Source: Sipunculus nudus (lineage: Eukaryota > Annelida > Sipuncula > Golfingiida > Sipunculidae). From it: DNA of 64,000 nucleotides. The notes below the pieces were generated by a model. The model saw nothing but the letters and a program-made list of their open reading frames with translations. It had not been told where the DNA came from and did not search any database. Location of the stretch: assembly GCA_026874595.1 (NCBI GenBank), contig CM049307.1, forward strand, positions 24,591,079 to 24,655,078. Reading direction: 5' to 3'. Below are positions 12,839 to 27,800 of this stretch, in pieces. The first letter of the stretch is position 1. Every line of letters starts with the position of its first letter. The position numbers and the translations under genes were made by a program.

Positions 12839-15800
12839 AGAGATGGGATTAACAACACTTTTGCATAAACATTCAGGGCAAACAAAGCCTGATCTCCAAT
12901 TCTGCTGAGGCTCGAAAATAATGAACACATGTTTGTATTAGATCCTCATTTTTTATTTTAAGTTTAATTTGTATACATTTCAATATAACATATATTTCTG
13001 AATATAAACGTTGATTCATAATTCTAAACTGCATCATCATAAATCTCAATCTTGTCATGTAACACCACATCATGCATACAAATGTATATTTATATATTCA
13101 TGGGGGGGGGGGGGGGGAGGGGGTGTGATATGAGAACAATTGTACACCTGTCACAGCAGGGGATCTCCCCAAGTGACTGAAACAAATCAGGAACCCTGGC
13201 ATAGCTGACTTCCAGTGACCTGGAGTGGCCTACCTGCATCTGGAACAAAGCAAGTGACTACAATAGACCCTCAAGATAAAATTCAATAACTAGCCTAATT
13301 TTCAACCTTTTAGTTTTAAATTTTCAGATTTAAACACATTAAATACTTATGTTTACATTCTGAGAAAATTAAATCAACAGTACTCACAGGGAAAAAATGT
13401 GCCATGGTCAAAGTTGGGTAAAATTTCAGGTACTGATTTTATGTTTATGCCAATAACTTATAAAATTTACAAAATACAGATCTAATTTTGGGTATACAAT
13501 TGAATCTTAATTAAACAAAGTTATATACTTAAAAAAAATTCTCTAGCTTCAATAATTTTCATGAAACCTGAGTAAATATTTTTCCTGATTTTTTACAAAG
13601 TCAATTTTGTTTGGGCACATAACTTAAAACAATTACGCAATACTGACATCATTTCTGGCATGTGCATAGCGAATGTATAGAAAAATATGTATATTATATA
13701 CGATCAAAGTCAGATCTGTGGTTTTGATACTAGGCAGTCCTGAAGTGTAACAAAGGGTTTTTAATGAAAAAATGAAGTTTTTCATTAATATCTCGAAGGA
13801 ATTAAGTTCTGGTGACCAAATTCTTGGCATGGTAGGGAACTTTGGAGACATCTTACTGTATGCCTAATTTAAGGAACTTAGAGCTGAAGCTGGGGAGCTG
13901 AGCTCTAGCAAACTGCATAACACTAGGTTGATGTAAACAATATGTGACATGGTGCTTGAAAACTTGAATAAAATCTACAGTTTTTGATCAACTGGTTTCA
14001 AATTTTAAATGTTAACAGTTGAAATGCTAACAAAAACATGCTTTGAAAATTAAATCCACAGCAGTTACAGGAAAAAAACGTGCCATGGTCAAAGTTGGGC
14101 AAAGTTTAAGGTACAATTTTTTTATTTTTGCTAATATTTCAAAAAATTTAAAAGATTTTGATCAAATTTTGGGTATACAATTTAATTTTGATTAATAAAA
14201 GTTATATTACTGGAAAAAAAGTGCTTAGCTTTAACAAGTTTTGTGTTAAGTGATCAAATTTTTTTCCTGATTATTTACAAAATGCATTATGTTTGGGCCC
14301 ATAACTTTTTTAAATTATATAATACAGACCCAATTTCTGGCATGTACATAGGAACCATATGAAGATTATTTATGGTAAATATGAGGAAAAACAGATGAGT
14401 GGTTTTGATATTAGGCAGTCCTGAAGTGTGAAAATAGGATTTTAATAAAAAAATGAGGTTTTTCCTTAATTTCTCAAAGGAACGAAGTCGCAAAGACCCA
14501 GTTTTCGGCTTGGTAGGAGATCTTGGGGACATCTAACATTATGCTGAATTTTGGATTCCTAGGTCTTACGGTTTCAAAACGTGCCACATCTACGGACGGA
14601 CGGACGGACGGATGGACAGACGGACGGACGACGGACAATGGACCACGACTATAGCTCAGATGACTTATAGTCAGCTGAGCTAAAAATGAGGTTTTTCCTT
14701 AATATCTCGAAGGAACGAAGTCCAATTGACCCAATTTTCGGCATGGTAGGAGATTTTGGGGACATCTAACTGTATGCCGAATTTCAGATTCGTAGGTCCA
14801 ACGGTGTCGAAACGTGCCAGTCTTACGGACGGACATCCGGATGGACGGACAACGGACAATGGACCACGACTATAGCTCAGATGACTTATAGTCAGCTGAG
14901 CTAAAAATTTAACAGATTTTGATCTAATTTTTGGTATACAATTAAATTTTGATTAATTAAAGTTGTATTACTGGAAAAAAGTCCCTACCTTTAACACTTT
15001 TGGTCTTAAGTGACCAAATATCTTCCTGATTTTTTTACAAAGTCCATTATGTTTAGGCCAATAACTTTTTTAAATTATATAATACTGACTTAATATCTGG
15101 CATGTACATAGAAACTATATAGAGGAATATTTATGGTAAATATTAAGAAAACCAGATGAGTGGTTTTGATATTAGGCAGTCCTGAAGTGTGAAATTAGAT
15201 TTCTAATAAAAAATTGAGGTTTTTCCTTAATATCTCGAAGGAATGGAGTCCTTTTGACCCAATTTTCGGCGTGGTAGGAGATTTTGGGGACATCTAACTG
15301 TATGCCGAATTTCAGATTCGTAGGTCCAACGGTGTCGAAACGTGCCAGTCTTACGGACGGACAGACGGACTGACGGACAGACAGGCGGATGGACGACGTA
15401 CAATGGACCACGAATATAGCTCAGATGACTTATAGTCAGCTGAGCTAAAAAGCAGACCAACATACAAAATGTGGAACACGTATACTAACAATGAGGACAG
15501 GAATACAAAAGGTGTAAAAATACAGGTATACAAAAGGTGTAAACATGATTACTAAAGGTGTGAATTAATGCAAAAAAAAAAAATAAAAATATGTAAATAC
15601 AGTGGAACCCCGCCTTGCGACCACCCCGCAATTGCGACCACCCCCACAAATACGACCACTTTTCTTGGTCCCAAATATATGATCAAGGTAATTAAGAGTC
15701 TCACAAATACGACCACCTCCAAATTACGACCACTTTGGTCAGTCCCCAAGGTGGTCATTATTGTGGGGTTCCACTGTACATAAAAAGTGTATAAATAATT

Positions 15801-18800
15801 TTTTCTGTATTTTTAATGATACACAAGAATAACTGAAATTAAATAAAAATAACTTAAAGTTAGACAGGATAGGAGCCTGGCACAGTTATCATCTGACAAA
15901 TATGATTTATAACATGTCAAATGCAAAAGTAAGGAGAAACACTGATTTACAGCAAAATTTTCTTTAACCATTATAGGGGCCTATTCCAATATTGGATGTC
16001 TGACATCAAGGACATCTGGCATCAACTCAGAGGAACCAGTTTTGCAAAGGGCATTTTGCAACTAGTTACCTTTCAACTTCTGCACATATGTAACCAAACA
16101 CCTTAGATTGCATGGTTTTCTGGTTGTGAACATTGGCGCATGTACCATGTTTACTAACAACTTGTAGATAAACAAGCTCACACATCCATCAATATGTAAG
16201 CAGAGTAAGCCATAAATCACATCCATTCTACAGGCAAGGTAGGGGAATAGCTGGCTTTAATGATTGGACAAAAAACAGCTGGGGCTAGTACTACTGTATT
16301 CATGGTTGAATATAGAGCTATAAAACAGACATCATAACAAATACCCTTTTCCTGGATACTAGTATAACTGAAATAGCTAAAAACATACCACCCATTCTGG
16401 CATACAGGCTTCCTCCGAAGTAGCCATTGACTGGAGAGGTGGCAGCGTACACAAAGATGGCTGTACTCAGTACAGATCCCCTCCTGTTATCAGAAAAAGA
16501 AAGATTTCATTTTGGCTTCAAGTATCATTGTCATATTAGTAAGAAATATCAACAAAGGGAGTTCAATGATAATTCTGTACAGCTTATATCATACTGGCAT
16601 AAAAAATTACCCTGGTACTTCTGATGGCCCAAAATTAGGTCATACTCATCTCATTTAAAGTTCCATAGACCACTTGATAATTGTAGATGGTATCCAGATA
16701 GTTAATGTAATGACCTGAGTTGACCACTATGACTTCTGCTCTGTAGCTGTGCAATCAGTCAAGTTTAAACAGGGCCAAACTTTATACACAGGCTGACAGA
16801 TTATCCAAATCAGGAATTATATCAACCAGTATGAGGAGGAGAGATACTTAACAACCGTAAGTAAATTGTGGCTATCAATTAAAACTTTATTTCTGTTACT
16901 AGCCTTGTTCAGAAACAGAAGGTTATCTATCACTGTAACTGGTATCGTTATTAATAGCTGATAAGTTAACAAGGTAATAACTAACAAGCAAATTATTATC
17001 ATATTAATGTGGCGGCTGTAACAGTCTCACCTGTAACATGCTAACATGTCTGCACTAGAGCAACAGTCTACTACATGGGTGCTTAATCACAGCTGCTATT
17101 CCATATACTCTATAATATTGCTCAGTCTATAACATGTGACCCTAGTCAGTCACCAGGGCTTGATATTAACCCTTGATACTTGCCCACTAGGGCTACTAAT
17201 ATCAAGTTTTTACTTGCCCTACACAATATTTTACTTGTTCTACACAAATCAATGATCACATCCATGAACAGAATGTGTTCCACTTGATCGCACTGCATAT
17301 TTAATTGAATGATAAATGTTATTTTTCTCTTTAGTGCAGCTAAATTAAGATAAAGTATTCTAAGTATAATTTTATTTCTCCAAGATAGAAAATAGCTAAC
17401 CAAAGATTAGTCAAGGTTACAGCCTTTGGGTAAAAGTTTATGTTGGACCCACCTGCCCATCTAGGAAAGTGGTGGTTGCCATGCTAACACCATTTTCTGA
17501 AACTTTTACTAGCCCTGGGCAAGCAAAAACACCTTGCGCTATGGCAATTTTTACAAATATAGATTTTATTTACCTTACATGGATTGTACAACTAGTTATA
17601 TTAACTAATGCAAGGCACTCTCCATGGCTTGGATGGTGTTGTTCAGTAGTCTGTAAGGGTGGAGGAAACCAAATGTGCACTGCTCAAATTGGTTTTATTT
17701 AACACATTCTTTTAGATATGCCAACACAAGGATTTTTAATTTAACATTCTACATGAAGCATGAGGGCATTATACAACCAGCCTGAAACCAGTATACAGAA
17801 GTTCCTGTTACATACCAGGAAGTTTGTCATCCTTAAAGTTTTAGGTTAACCATGCACAGAGCATTTTTCCAAGTAAAATAAGCTTTTTGATTTCAAGATT
17901 CAATAGTTTTGATGATGATTTATATTCATGAGAACAACTGTACACCTGAGACAGCAGGGGTGCTCAACCAGTGTTGCAGCACTAATAAGGTTACCCAAGC
18001 AGAACTGTAGTGACCAGAAGTGGGCTGCCTGGAGCTTGACAATGCAAATGAATAAAACAGAGCCTCTGAAATAACTTCAATAACTAGCCTAATGGTTAAG
18101 CTTTTATTTTCAAATTTCAAAATATAACAGACTAAATCCTTATGTGAACCTGCTGTGAAAATTAAATCAAATGTACTTACAGGAAAAAAATGTGCCATAA
18201 AAGTTGGGCAAAATTTATTAATTTAAGGTACTGATTTTATATTTATGGTAATAACTTAAAAAACAAATATAAAATTCAGATATAATAAAGTTATATCCCT
18301 GACAAAAAGTCCCTAGCTTCAACAATTATCATGTTAAAAGAATAAATATCTTTCATGATTTCTTTTTCACGAAGTGCATTAAGTTTTGGCCCATAACTTT
18401 AAATTAAATAATACTGACCTAATTTCTGGCATTTTCATAGGAACTATATAGGGGAATATATGTGGTAAATATGAAGAAAAACAGAACACTGGTTTTGGAA
18501 TTAGACAGTCCTGAAGTATGATAAATGGTTTTTAATGGAAAATTGTGGTTTTGCCTTAATTTCTCGCAAGAACAAAGTTGCAGTGACCCAGGAGATTCTG
18601 GGGACATCTATCAGTCTGCCAAATTCCAGATTCATAGGTCCAATGGTTTCAAAACATGCCAGTTTAACGGATGGACAGCCGATGGTCAAAAGGACCATCG
18701 CTATAGCTCAGTTGAATTATAGTCAGCTGAGCTAAAAATAATAAATAGCAACCACAACTGTTGGTAATTTCCCCATCCATGTTGGTGAATAACAAGAAAC

Positions 18801-21800
18801 CCATAAAACTTTAATAAAAAGAAACACACAAGGGGCGGATGCTCACAAGTAGCTCAGAACATGTCAATGCACTAGATTTGGGTATTCAAGGAGATCCGCA
18901 CAAAACTTTTCTGGCATCAAATTTGAACTTCCTATATTATCTCATTATATCACACAAGGGGATGGACACTTGGACCCCTAGATATCTGGACAGGTGACAA
19001 GTAAATGGCCCAACACTAAAGCTAACAAAACTTTCAGTAAGGTGTGATGAAATAATTCTTATTGATTTCAGAAATACAGCAACACAAGTTCTTCTCTTAC
19101 TCACAGCTACTGAGCTAAACTTGTATTTCAAGTCATGCCGTATAACAGCTTTCCAACTGGGACAGCAAATATCTTAGCCATTTTCAGATTTTCTTACACA
19201 CTGGTCTATAATAATAAAAGAAAGAATGATACTCACTCTGTGTACAGTTCCCCGATGATGGCAAAGGAGATGACGCACATGGAGACTGTGCACACCTGAT
19301 AACCGGTACCAATAAGAGCGGAGAATAAGATCGGGTATGATGCTGGTCTGAAAACATCACCATGGACCTGCTTCCAGCCGTATTCATCACCCAGATCCCG
19401 CTCCTGTGGGATTGAAAAATTAGTTATAATAATTAACTTGAATAACACACAGAGTAGTTACCTGTACAAAAGCAAATAAATTTATTCTATTGGATATGCT
19501 TAAAACTAAAAAAAAAAGATTTTCCCTGGCCCCCCCCCCAAGTCCCACTACCCTAAAAAGTTTCTAGTAAATCTTCTCAAAAAGTTTTTGCATAATTTTG
19601 CATCATCCAAATTATCAAGTGAAAATGTTTCTGAAAACTTTTATTCAGTCGGTCTTGCTTTGTGGTTGTTCTGCTCAAAAGTTATAATGTGACAACTATA
19701 TCCTCAAAAAACTAGGTCACAGTCACCAACTTTTACATCTGGTAAGAAAACAGTACCATAATGCTTATTATATAAGAAGACTGTGGTCCTAAAATCACAG
19801 AGAACAACACTTTTTACTATACAGTTTCTGGGCAATGGACTTTTAGTAAAAGCCGATCAAATAAATGCATCATGAATAATGCAGTGATGATAATCATTTC
19901 AAATTGCTGTTGTACTTTTACTGACCATGTCATCAATATCATCTTCTTTGCTATAGCGAGCATAGTCTTTTCGTAGTGTTCGCATCAAAATCATGCTGAC
20001 CAGGCCCACCAAGAAGATAACCATCATAAAAGAATTAAATATTGAGAACCAGTGGATCTGAAAGCAAATACATGAAAAATATTACTTGAAAACTAATAGC
20101 CAAAAATTTGGTACAAAAGATACAGTACAGAAGGCACAACATACAAGCTAAATTTTTTTTTAATTTGCTAAAAAGGTTTTTAATACTGACTTTATAAGAA
20201 AACTGATTCACATTTGACTGTCAATCTGTAGATTACACACTAAAATACACCATCATTAACATTTTTTCACACACCTATAAATATTTAACTTCCATTAAAA
20301 AACCCTTTGTGCTATCAATGTTATGGTAACACTAATGATGACTATGAAATTTTGAAAATTTCAGGCATTTATCTTACCCTGTGCTGAAAGAAGTTTGGAT
20401 CCAAGTACTTGTCGAATCTGTCTGCAAATTTTATAGATGATTTATGCCACCGAACCTGAAAGAAGAAATTGTATTGCATAATATTCTGCATGAAAAGGAT
20501 GCATTCCATAATATATATCTCCCTAGCTTGCCTTCACCATAGCTCCTGTGTAGAGAAACAAAATCTTTGGCTTTAATTAATGTCTCAGTCTGTTTCTACT
20601 GCATCATATTTGCACATAATCCATTAAAGGGCTGCATTGATAAGGTTAATACAAAGCAACTCTCACATCTGATGACCCCTTCACTTCCTTTTTATTTTAC
20701 AGACTTTGCATTTACTATTAACAAAACAGATTTATCATTTATCTGGATGGTCATAATCACTAAGGACCAAGGTATTCAATTCAACAGATCTCATACCTTT
20801 AATTTTTTAATGCCAGTTATTAATAATTTGTAAAAAATATAAAAAGTAAGACTTACCTCATAGGTGAATGAGATTTTTGTATTTGGAGCCAGTTTGACTT
20901 TGGCTTCACTTGTGAGATTCACATCAACAATCATATGTTCGTTGAAACCAATATCAAACTTTTTGTGGGTCCATATATAGTACCCTTCCCCACCTTCGTC
21001 TATCTCACCAACAATGCCTGAAAGGAATGGAGCAGATGACTAGCTTGGAAAGAATTGTACTGACAGTCACTTGCCCTGGGCAACTGGGCAATGGTTAATG
21101 TGATCCCTGTGACAGGTTACAACCATGTATTGCTACATTCTTCCTAGTTTTACATAACTGTTTTAATCAGAAAATACTTAATTTTCCCAAAGAAAATCTT
21201 TTAACCTTACATTAGGCTACTGACGGAGCAATAACATAACAGCAGGCTAGTCTGAATCCACAGATATACTACCTGATCCTAAAGGTCAACTTAATCAGGT
21301 GGAAGTCATTTTATAGGACATAACATTTTACAACGGCATGTCATTCAACACTTTACAAATTAATTCTGATATAGGTCATCACACTGTGACATTATGAGTT
21401 AAGGGAAAAAAATGTCATGCCTGATTTGATATTACTAATATAACAATACTTTAACTAGGTACAGATAGTTTTTGCTTACATTTCACATATATGCACTACA
21501 TCAAAACACATATTTAAATCTGCGGTGACAAACGGAACTGGAAGAGTCTTAGCTTTTATTACAATTCTGCAGTACCGGTAATAATAAAGTTCTGAAAGGG
21601 TTTGAAAGTTTAATTCATCACCTGGATACTTTGTTCAATTTAGAGACTGCTACACTGGCTTCCTCACAAGTTAAGATTGAGGTTTCACGTTCTTCTAAAT
21701 GATTTAATTTGCTATCACAGGAAACAGATAATTGTTTATCAATATTATCGTTCAATACTGCAACAGAGAATAAACAGCGACACAGAATATCCAACTGATA

Positions 21801-24800
21801 CTTACCCCATATGGGCAGGTCGTCTATGTACATTTGGTACCAGTAATGGTTTTTTACGGCATACACAAATGCCTGGTATTTTTCCTCTTGCAGCTGTACA
21901 TCACAGTACTGTGTTTTTGCGACATCAGCTGTGGACAATGGTAAGAATAAGCAATGTTACAAACAGAAATGTCACTGCCGGTCAGCCAAATTCACATAAC
22001 CTTCATCTATGATGGAGCCCCTGGAGTAACTTATAATATGATGATTATTCATGATAACACTAATTGTTTATCTGCCAAATCTATTTCTAGTTAAGATTTA
22101 TTTTTTGGTGGAGGTAATTTTCTTATTTTTATGCTGTCTTCTCTTATATATGCCAATATATTGATGGATATTGATACACTGCATCGATACTATTACCGGT
22201 ACACTATGCATGCTGTATCGTCGTATTGATGTACAGCCCTTACTGTAACTATATTTGGAGTTATTTATAAAGCTAAAGCTGCTTTTTATTTCCTATATTG
22301 ACCATTATAAGATCATGTATTGTCAACTGGATGGGGATTGTATATACATTACCGGTGTTTCCATGACAATGAAAGGCTAATATTACAGTCTTTATTATTT
22401 GTTAATGAAAAAATTAACCCACAGAGCTTTTAATCAGAAATCAGACACATAGGAAATGAAGCTTACTGTCATTAAGTATATTGTACCTGAAAAGGCTAAA
22501 TGATACCCAGCCCTAGTCTTATCTAATACTTAATCTAAGATTTAAGTATGTCATCTGCAGAGTTCCATTTTGGTTTAGGGCTAGATGACACTGACCGGGT
22601 TGTAGCACTTGCTCCTTATAACGTTATTTTGTATCCTGATGTCACTCCTTGGGTCAATGTTTTTTTTTATTAAATACAAAGCTTTTCTGTTTCATTCATC
22701 ACCAAATTAAACTATTCTGAATATTAATAAAGGTCAACCACATGGCAGAGTGGGGTCGACTCTTTGGACACAGATGACACCTGTAACATTCAGCCATTGG
22801 TCACTGCATTCTGTAAAGCTCATTACAATGTTTGTATTGTATTGTAATGTTTGGGACCACTATTTGACATTGAATGTGGAACAGTTCACAAGTTAATGGC
22901 TTTCTGACAGTACTGCTGAATTGGAAATGTCCATTTCATGTGAGTAAGTGATGAAAGTGTCATAATTTTTTGTCACGGTACCCAGCCCCCTTGTCAGGTA
23001 GCATATTTTGTTACAAACTGCGCTTTCAGCACAATCCATCCATTTTGCACAATCACAGAAAATTTGGATATTCATTGGCTCTAAACCCAGGCCCATTGTC
23101 TACCACACCTGTGGGTCCTGGGTAGGTAATCAACGCCACTGCTGGGTCATAACAAGGAGGATCCCCCAAAAGGTGCACTTGTTTGTGAGTGAAACACAAC
23201 TGTTAGGATTAGTCTCCCTATTAAGCCTGCAGAGCGCCCATTCTGGGTGGTTGACCAACAGTTGAAAAACTCACTACTCCTCAGCTGAAATTCAAACTCC
23301 CAATCTCCAGGCTTTGAGTCCTTTGCTCTCTACCCCTAGATTACAGAAGCCAGCCAGGTGATATTTGTTTAACATTTCCAGAACTCTTTGTCAATATCTC
23401 ATTCTAGTTAGGTATGGCAATCAATGTGAAAGCAAACAATGTGGAATTTATCGATGTGATAGATCTGCTTACTCTTTTTTTACATACAGATTTAAGTTAA
23501 GTCTGCAGCTGGTGAGCAGTGATAATAAGATAACCATACAATAAATTTTTCCTTCCCTAGCTGCCCTAGGCAGGGATTAGCTTACAAGTATTAACACATG
23601 TAGATGGGTAATACTGTCAATGTACTCATAACTGTTATAAAAAGATGTAAATCACCAAATACCTGTACTTAAACATATCACTGGTCATGTGCAAATCAAG
23701 AGTGTTATTCATATATGATATACCTAATACACTAGCAACTGGACCATATGACAGTATGCCTGTAAGATTCTGGGCTCTCATACTCAAATCTGGAAAATAA
23801 AGTCCTTTTACATATTTTTAAATCCAATTTTTTTTCACATTAAAAGGAAAATTCGGCAGAAATATTGCCTAAGAACACACAACACAAAATAATCTATGAG
23901 ATATATCTGGTTTTGCATACAATCCTTTTCTGACAATTGTAAATGTTCTGGGTATACATCCCTTGTTCTATATCTATATTTTCTTTCTGACTTCATGTAC
24001 CATATATGGGAGTCGAAAATGAATGGAAAAGTTAACAGGTGAAGCAAGTCTGCATATTTAAGTTGTAATCCTCCATGTATTTAGGGCTTATTACCTTTAT
24101 GTTACCATAGATATTTGTTTTACAGTTTACAAAGCCCAGAGAAAATAAAATGTCATCAATTGGACAGAGATTTTAGGTGATTAAATTTCGGTGGTTTTAC
24201 TTAATAGTTCTGCTTTCATCCCACTCATATTATGGATATCATAAATGTAAAAGACCTGACACATAAAAAGTCAGAAAAATGTTAAGTCACTTCCAAATTC
24301 TGATACAGCATGTTTTACTAACACTGGTAAATTGAGGTAATATACCCACCTTTAAAGTCAATGTCTAGACCACTGAACTCGAGCTCTGTCCCCTGTAGGG
24401 CTTCCCCGAGTGTTTCATGGTAGTGACCGATGCTGACTTTGGGACCAGGACAGAAAGGAAGTGAGAAGTAGGAGTAGGTCTCCTGTCTGTTGTGGTACGG
24501 TCCCACTGTGTTCATCCATAATACTACCTCCTCTCCATCGTCATACTGAAATATAAAATAATGCATTAAAATATCAATGCATTCAATAGCATCCCTAAGA
24601 ATAAATTGTAATTGATTCTCAACCTTGGAAATGATTTGATTCAATCATTTTTTGCTTGCCCGTAAAAGGTTTTACCAGTGACGTTGTCAAGTCCCCAACA
24701 TCAGAGTCCGAAGAATGAGTCCAGGCCACTCGAATCTGAGTCCTCAAGGTTCTAATCCAAGTCAACTTTCTTTGAGTCCGAGTCATTTAGAACCTGATTC

Positions 24801-27800
24801 CAAGTCAAAATCCAATACAAACAGTCTTATTAAAAGACATTCAAAAAGGATATAAATTTGTGATAATCATGGAAATGTTATTTGAGTTTACAACTAACAA
24901 GTGCCCTTTACTTAAATGTTTAACTGGGGCACCCCAAAGCGGAGCATCCCTCACATAGGGCATAATTAGAATGGGTATATTACACAATGTGAAAATGAGG
25001 AGGACAGCTCTCTGGCCTTGACCTCCTGTGACCTCAAACTAAACAGGGTTCTTCATCCATGGGTGGGTGAGCCTCAAATTGATAGGGTTCTCCATCCATG
25101 AGTAGGTGGGCAATATTTGCAAGATGAAAGGTTTTAGTCAAATGGTTTGGCTTAAAATGGGTCAAAAAGCTCTTTCAGGAAGTGGGTCCTGTGGCCATGA
25201 TCTTTGACCCCATGACCTCAAAATCGATAGGGTTCTTCATCTATGGGTGGGTGAGCCATATGTGCAAGGTGAAAGGTTTTGGTGAAATGATTTGGCTTGA
25301 AATTAATCCACAAGCGAATTCCGGACGGACAGACAGATGTATGAATGGAGGCATTACTATATCCCTTTCGCACTTCGTTGTGAGGGGATAATTAAGTTTG
25401 AAGTCCGGACTCGAGTTCTACATCACTTCGTTTTACGCAAAATTGCACAGCAAAACAGGAGTTGAAGTGTCAGTGTTTAGGCTTCTTTTAGACAGAGGTT
25501 TTGGTCAGAGCCATTTGGCTTGCTAGCAATGAAACTGATATTAAAAAAATGTGTGTGTAACTTGTGCTGATCAGTCAAATGAAGCTATGCTTGTGTCCTG
25601 CTTGATAAAAGCAAATAAACATGGTATAAAGCTTGGGTAATACTAATAAACTTGGCAACACCCTGGGCTGGGAAAAATCATGGTTAAATACTTTTGACCC
25701 TGGTTTTTAAGGTTTTAACCACTGGGTTGGGTGATATAGGTTTTTATCTGGGTCAAATGTGATTCCTGTTACATGGGATGCAATCAGACAGCTTACATGG
25801 CACCAACGCTTAAAATAAATGTTTGAAACCTGCCTTTTCAAATTGCATGAACTCCAAAATTGCAAAAAAAATAATCATGTTCATAACAAACCAAATCTTC
25901 AAGAAAATTCCTTGATATGATTCTTAAATTCCTGACAAACCAACCAGTGGTCCATGGTAGAAGATGATGTTCAGATACAGTATTCAAACACTTGCCAAAT
26001 GTGCCACAATCAAATGAATCTGCAAGGTGCAGTTGGGCTCTTGACACCATCCTGTATTATTGATCTGAAACCTGCTGTCAAATTCCAGGTGTCCTGCAAA
26101 AATTTATTGCAAAAACACCTGCATTCTCAAAGGATTTCAACAAATATGAAATAACAAGATTTGTGAGAATGCGCAAATTCATACAAATGAGTCTGTGCAT
26201 GCTGGAGAATAGAGATCAACACAAACCTATACATATGCACAGCTATCTTGGAGAAAAATCAATGCCAAATGCACCATGGCTCTGCACACACGAGACTGGC
26301 AGGTTTGTGCATCCTATGTTAAATGAAGAAAGTGAATTAACAGGCATTTGTTGCAAATATCTTTGATAGGATCTATTTGTTCTGAATCATCAAATATATA
26401 GAAGGTTGAATGTAAAAGAATGGTGATGTTCTGTGTACAAAATGACAATGCAATGGCTTCAGAACAGTTCATTTCATGGTGCTTTGTTTTAATGCTAGAT
26501 AAATTATGATGAGTTTTCTGTATCATCATCCAAACTAAAGTAGACAAATACAACATAAAAAGTATCAACACCTGTTTTTAATTTCAGAGAAAAATCTCTA
26601 TCAGTGTTAGTAGCACTGCAAAGGCTTCAGGATAGTAAGAGAGTGGCAAACAAAACTAAGTAACTGTTGCCAGATTTTGTTAAGTTGGTGGCAGTAGGTG
26701 TCCAGACTCACAACAGAAAAGTTTCATTTGAATCATTAGCATTAGTTTCACTTTTAGAAGTAAGTTATAAAGTGGCTGGAGTAAGCTTCCATTATATATT
26801 TGTTTTGGTGTGATGGTCATTTCCAGTTGATTCAATTAAATGTTTCTCGACTCCACTTAGACCAATCAATGATAACAGCAGGTAAAACAAAGTGTCAAAT
26901 GATATATAATCTAATAGTATACAGGTTCACAGCACTTCACTGTCACAAAAACAAAATTTTCCTAAATTCTTCCTATTTTACCCCCATTAAACAGCTTCTA
27001 TTTTATTACCCGGTACAGTGTACAGTGAACACTGAACATGAAATTAAGACACCAGTATCATAGTATGTATAAAACTTACAAACCAAATTGTATCAAATTG
27101 ACAACTGAAAAAAAGGCATGTCATGGCTAACCAGTCAGTGCATTATATACACTGTTTGGACATTAGACAAAAATTTACAGCCTGATTTTTGTTCTCTTAT
27201 GAATACAAATTTCCCATCTTCTTAAAGGTCAATGGCTTTCCCTGACTTGAAAAATGTTAACTGATTTTTAAGGTTTTCATGGATTACCAGGAAGTCTTGG
27301 AACCCTGAATAAAGCCTGGGCATCTTATACTTTATGACATAAAACTGACAAATTTATACTTGAAAGTGATTAAGTTAAATGCACAAGTATAACAAGAACC
27401 TTTACCTTTACACTATAATATCATTTTGAAGTAAATTACTTTATCACACAGATTGTTACAGACACTGACAAGACCAGCATCATTGGAGAAAAGGGGGTGG
27501 GGGGGGGGGGGGGATTAAGAACTAAAATACTCGCACTAGAGGGGGAAAAAATCCACTTTGCCTCTAACTGTCCAACTACTGAGCATGTTGTTGAAAGAAT
27601 ACAAAATACTGACATCAGGTCTTTCATCAAGTCTACAGCAACGTGTCAAATCAACACACCTCACCAGGTAATATATATATATGATATTACAATATTCAGT
27701 TAATAATTACATTGTTATTAAGATAACCTGAAAAGATCACACAATCAACCCATGGTTTTAGCTCATGGAATATGACCTTAGTCCTTACTTTATCCTGATT

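Larger units (their letters stand above)
16484..19236. other. TM9SF3 intron 7
   Basis: 2.75-kb intron holding a truncated SINE (17564-17670) and a hairpin-ended element (18065-18739). Elsewhere it is AT-rich intron sequence with no gene seen. Confidence 0.7.
19404..21805. other. TM9SF3 introns 6 to 3 between exons 7 and 3
   Basis: Besides exons 4, 5 and 6 I see only AT-rich intron sequence and a poly-C run near 19530. No other gene is supported. Confidence 0.6.
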
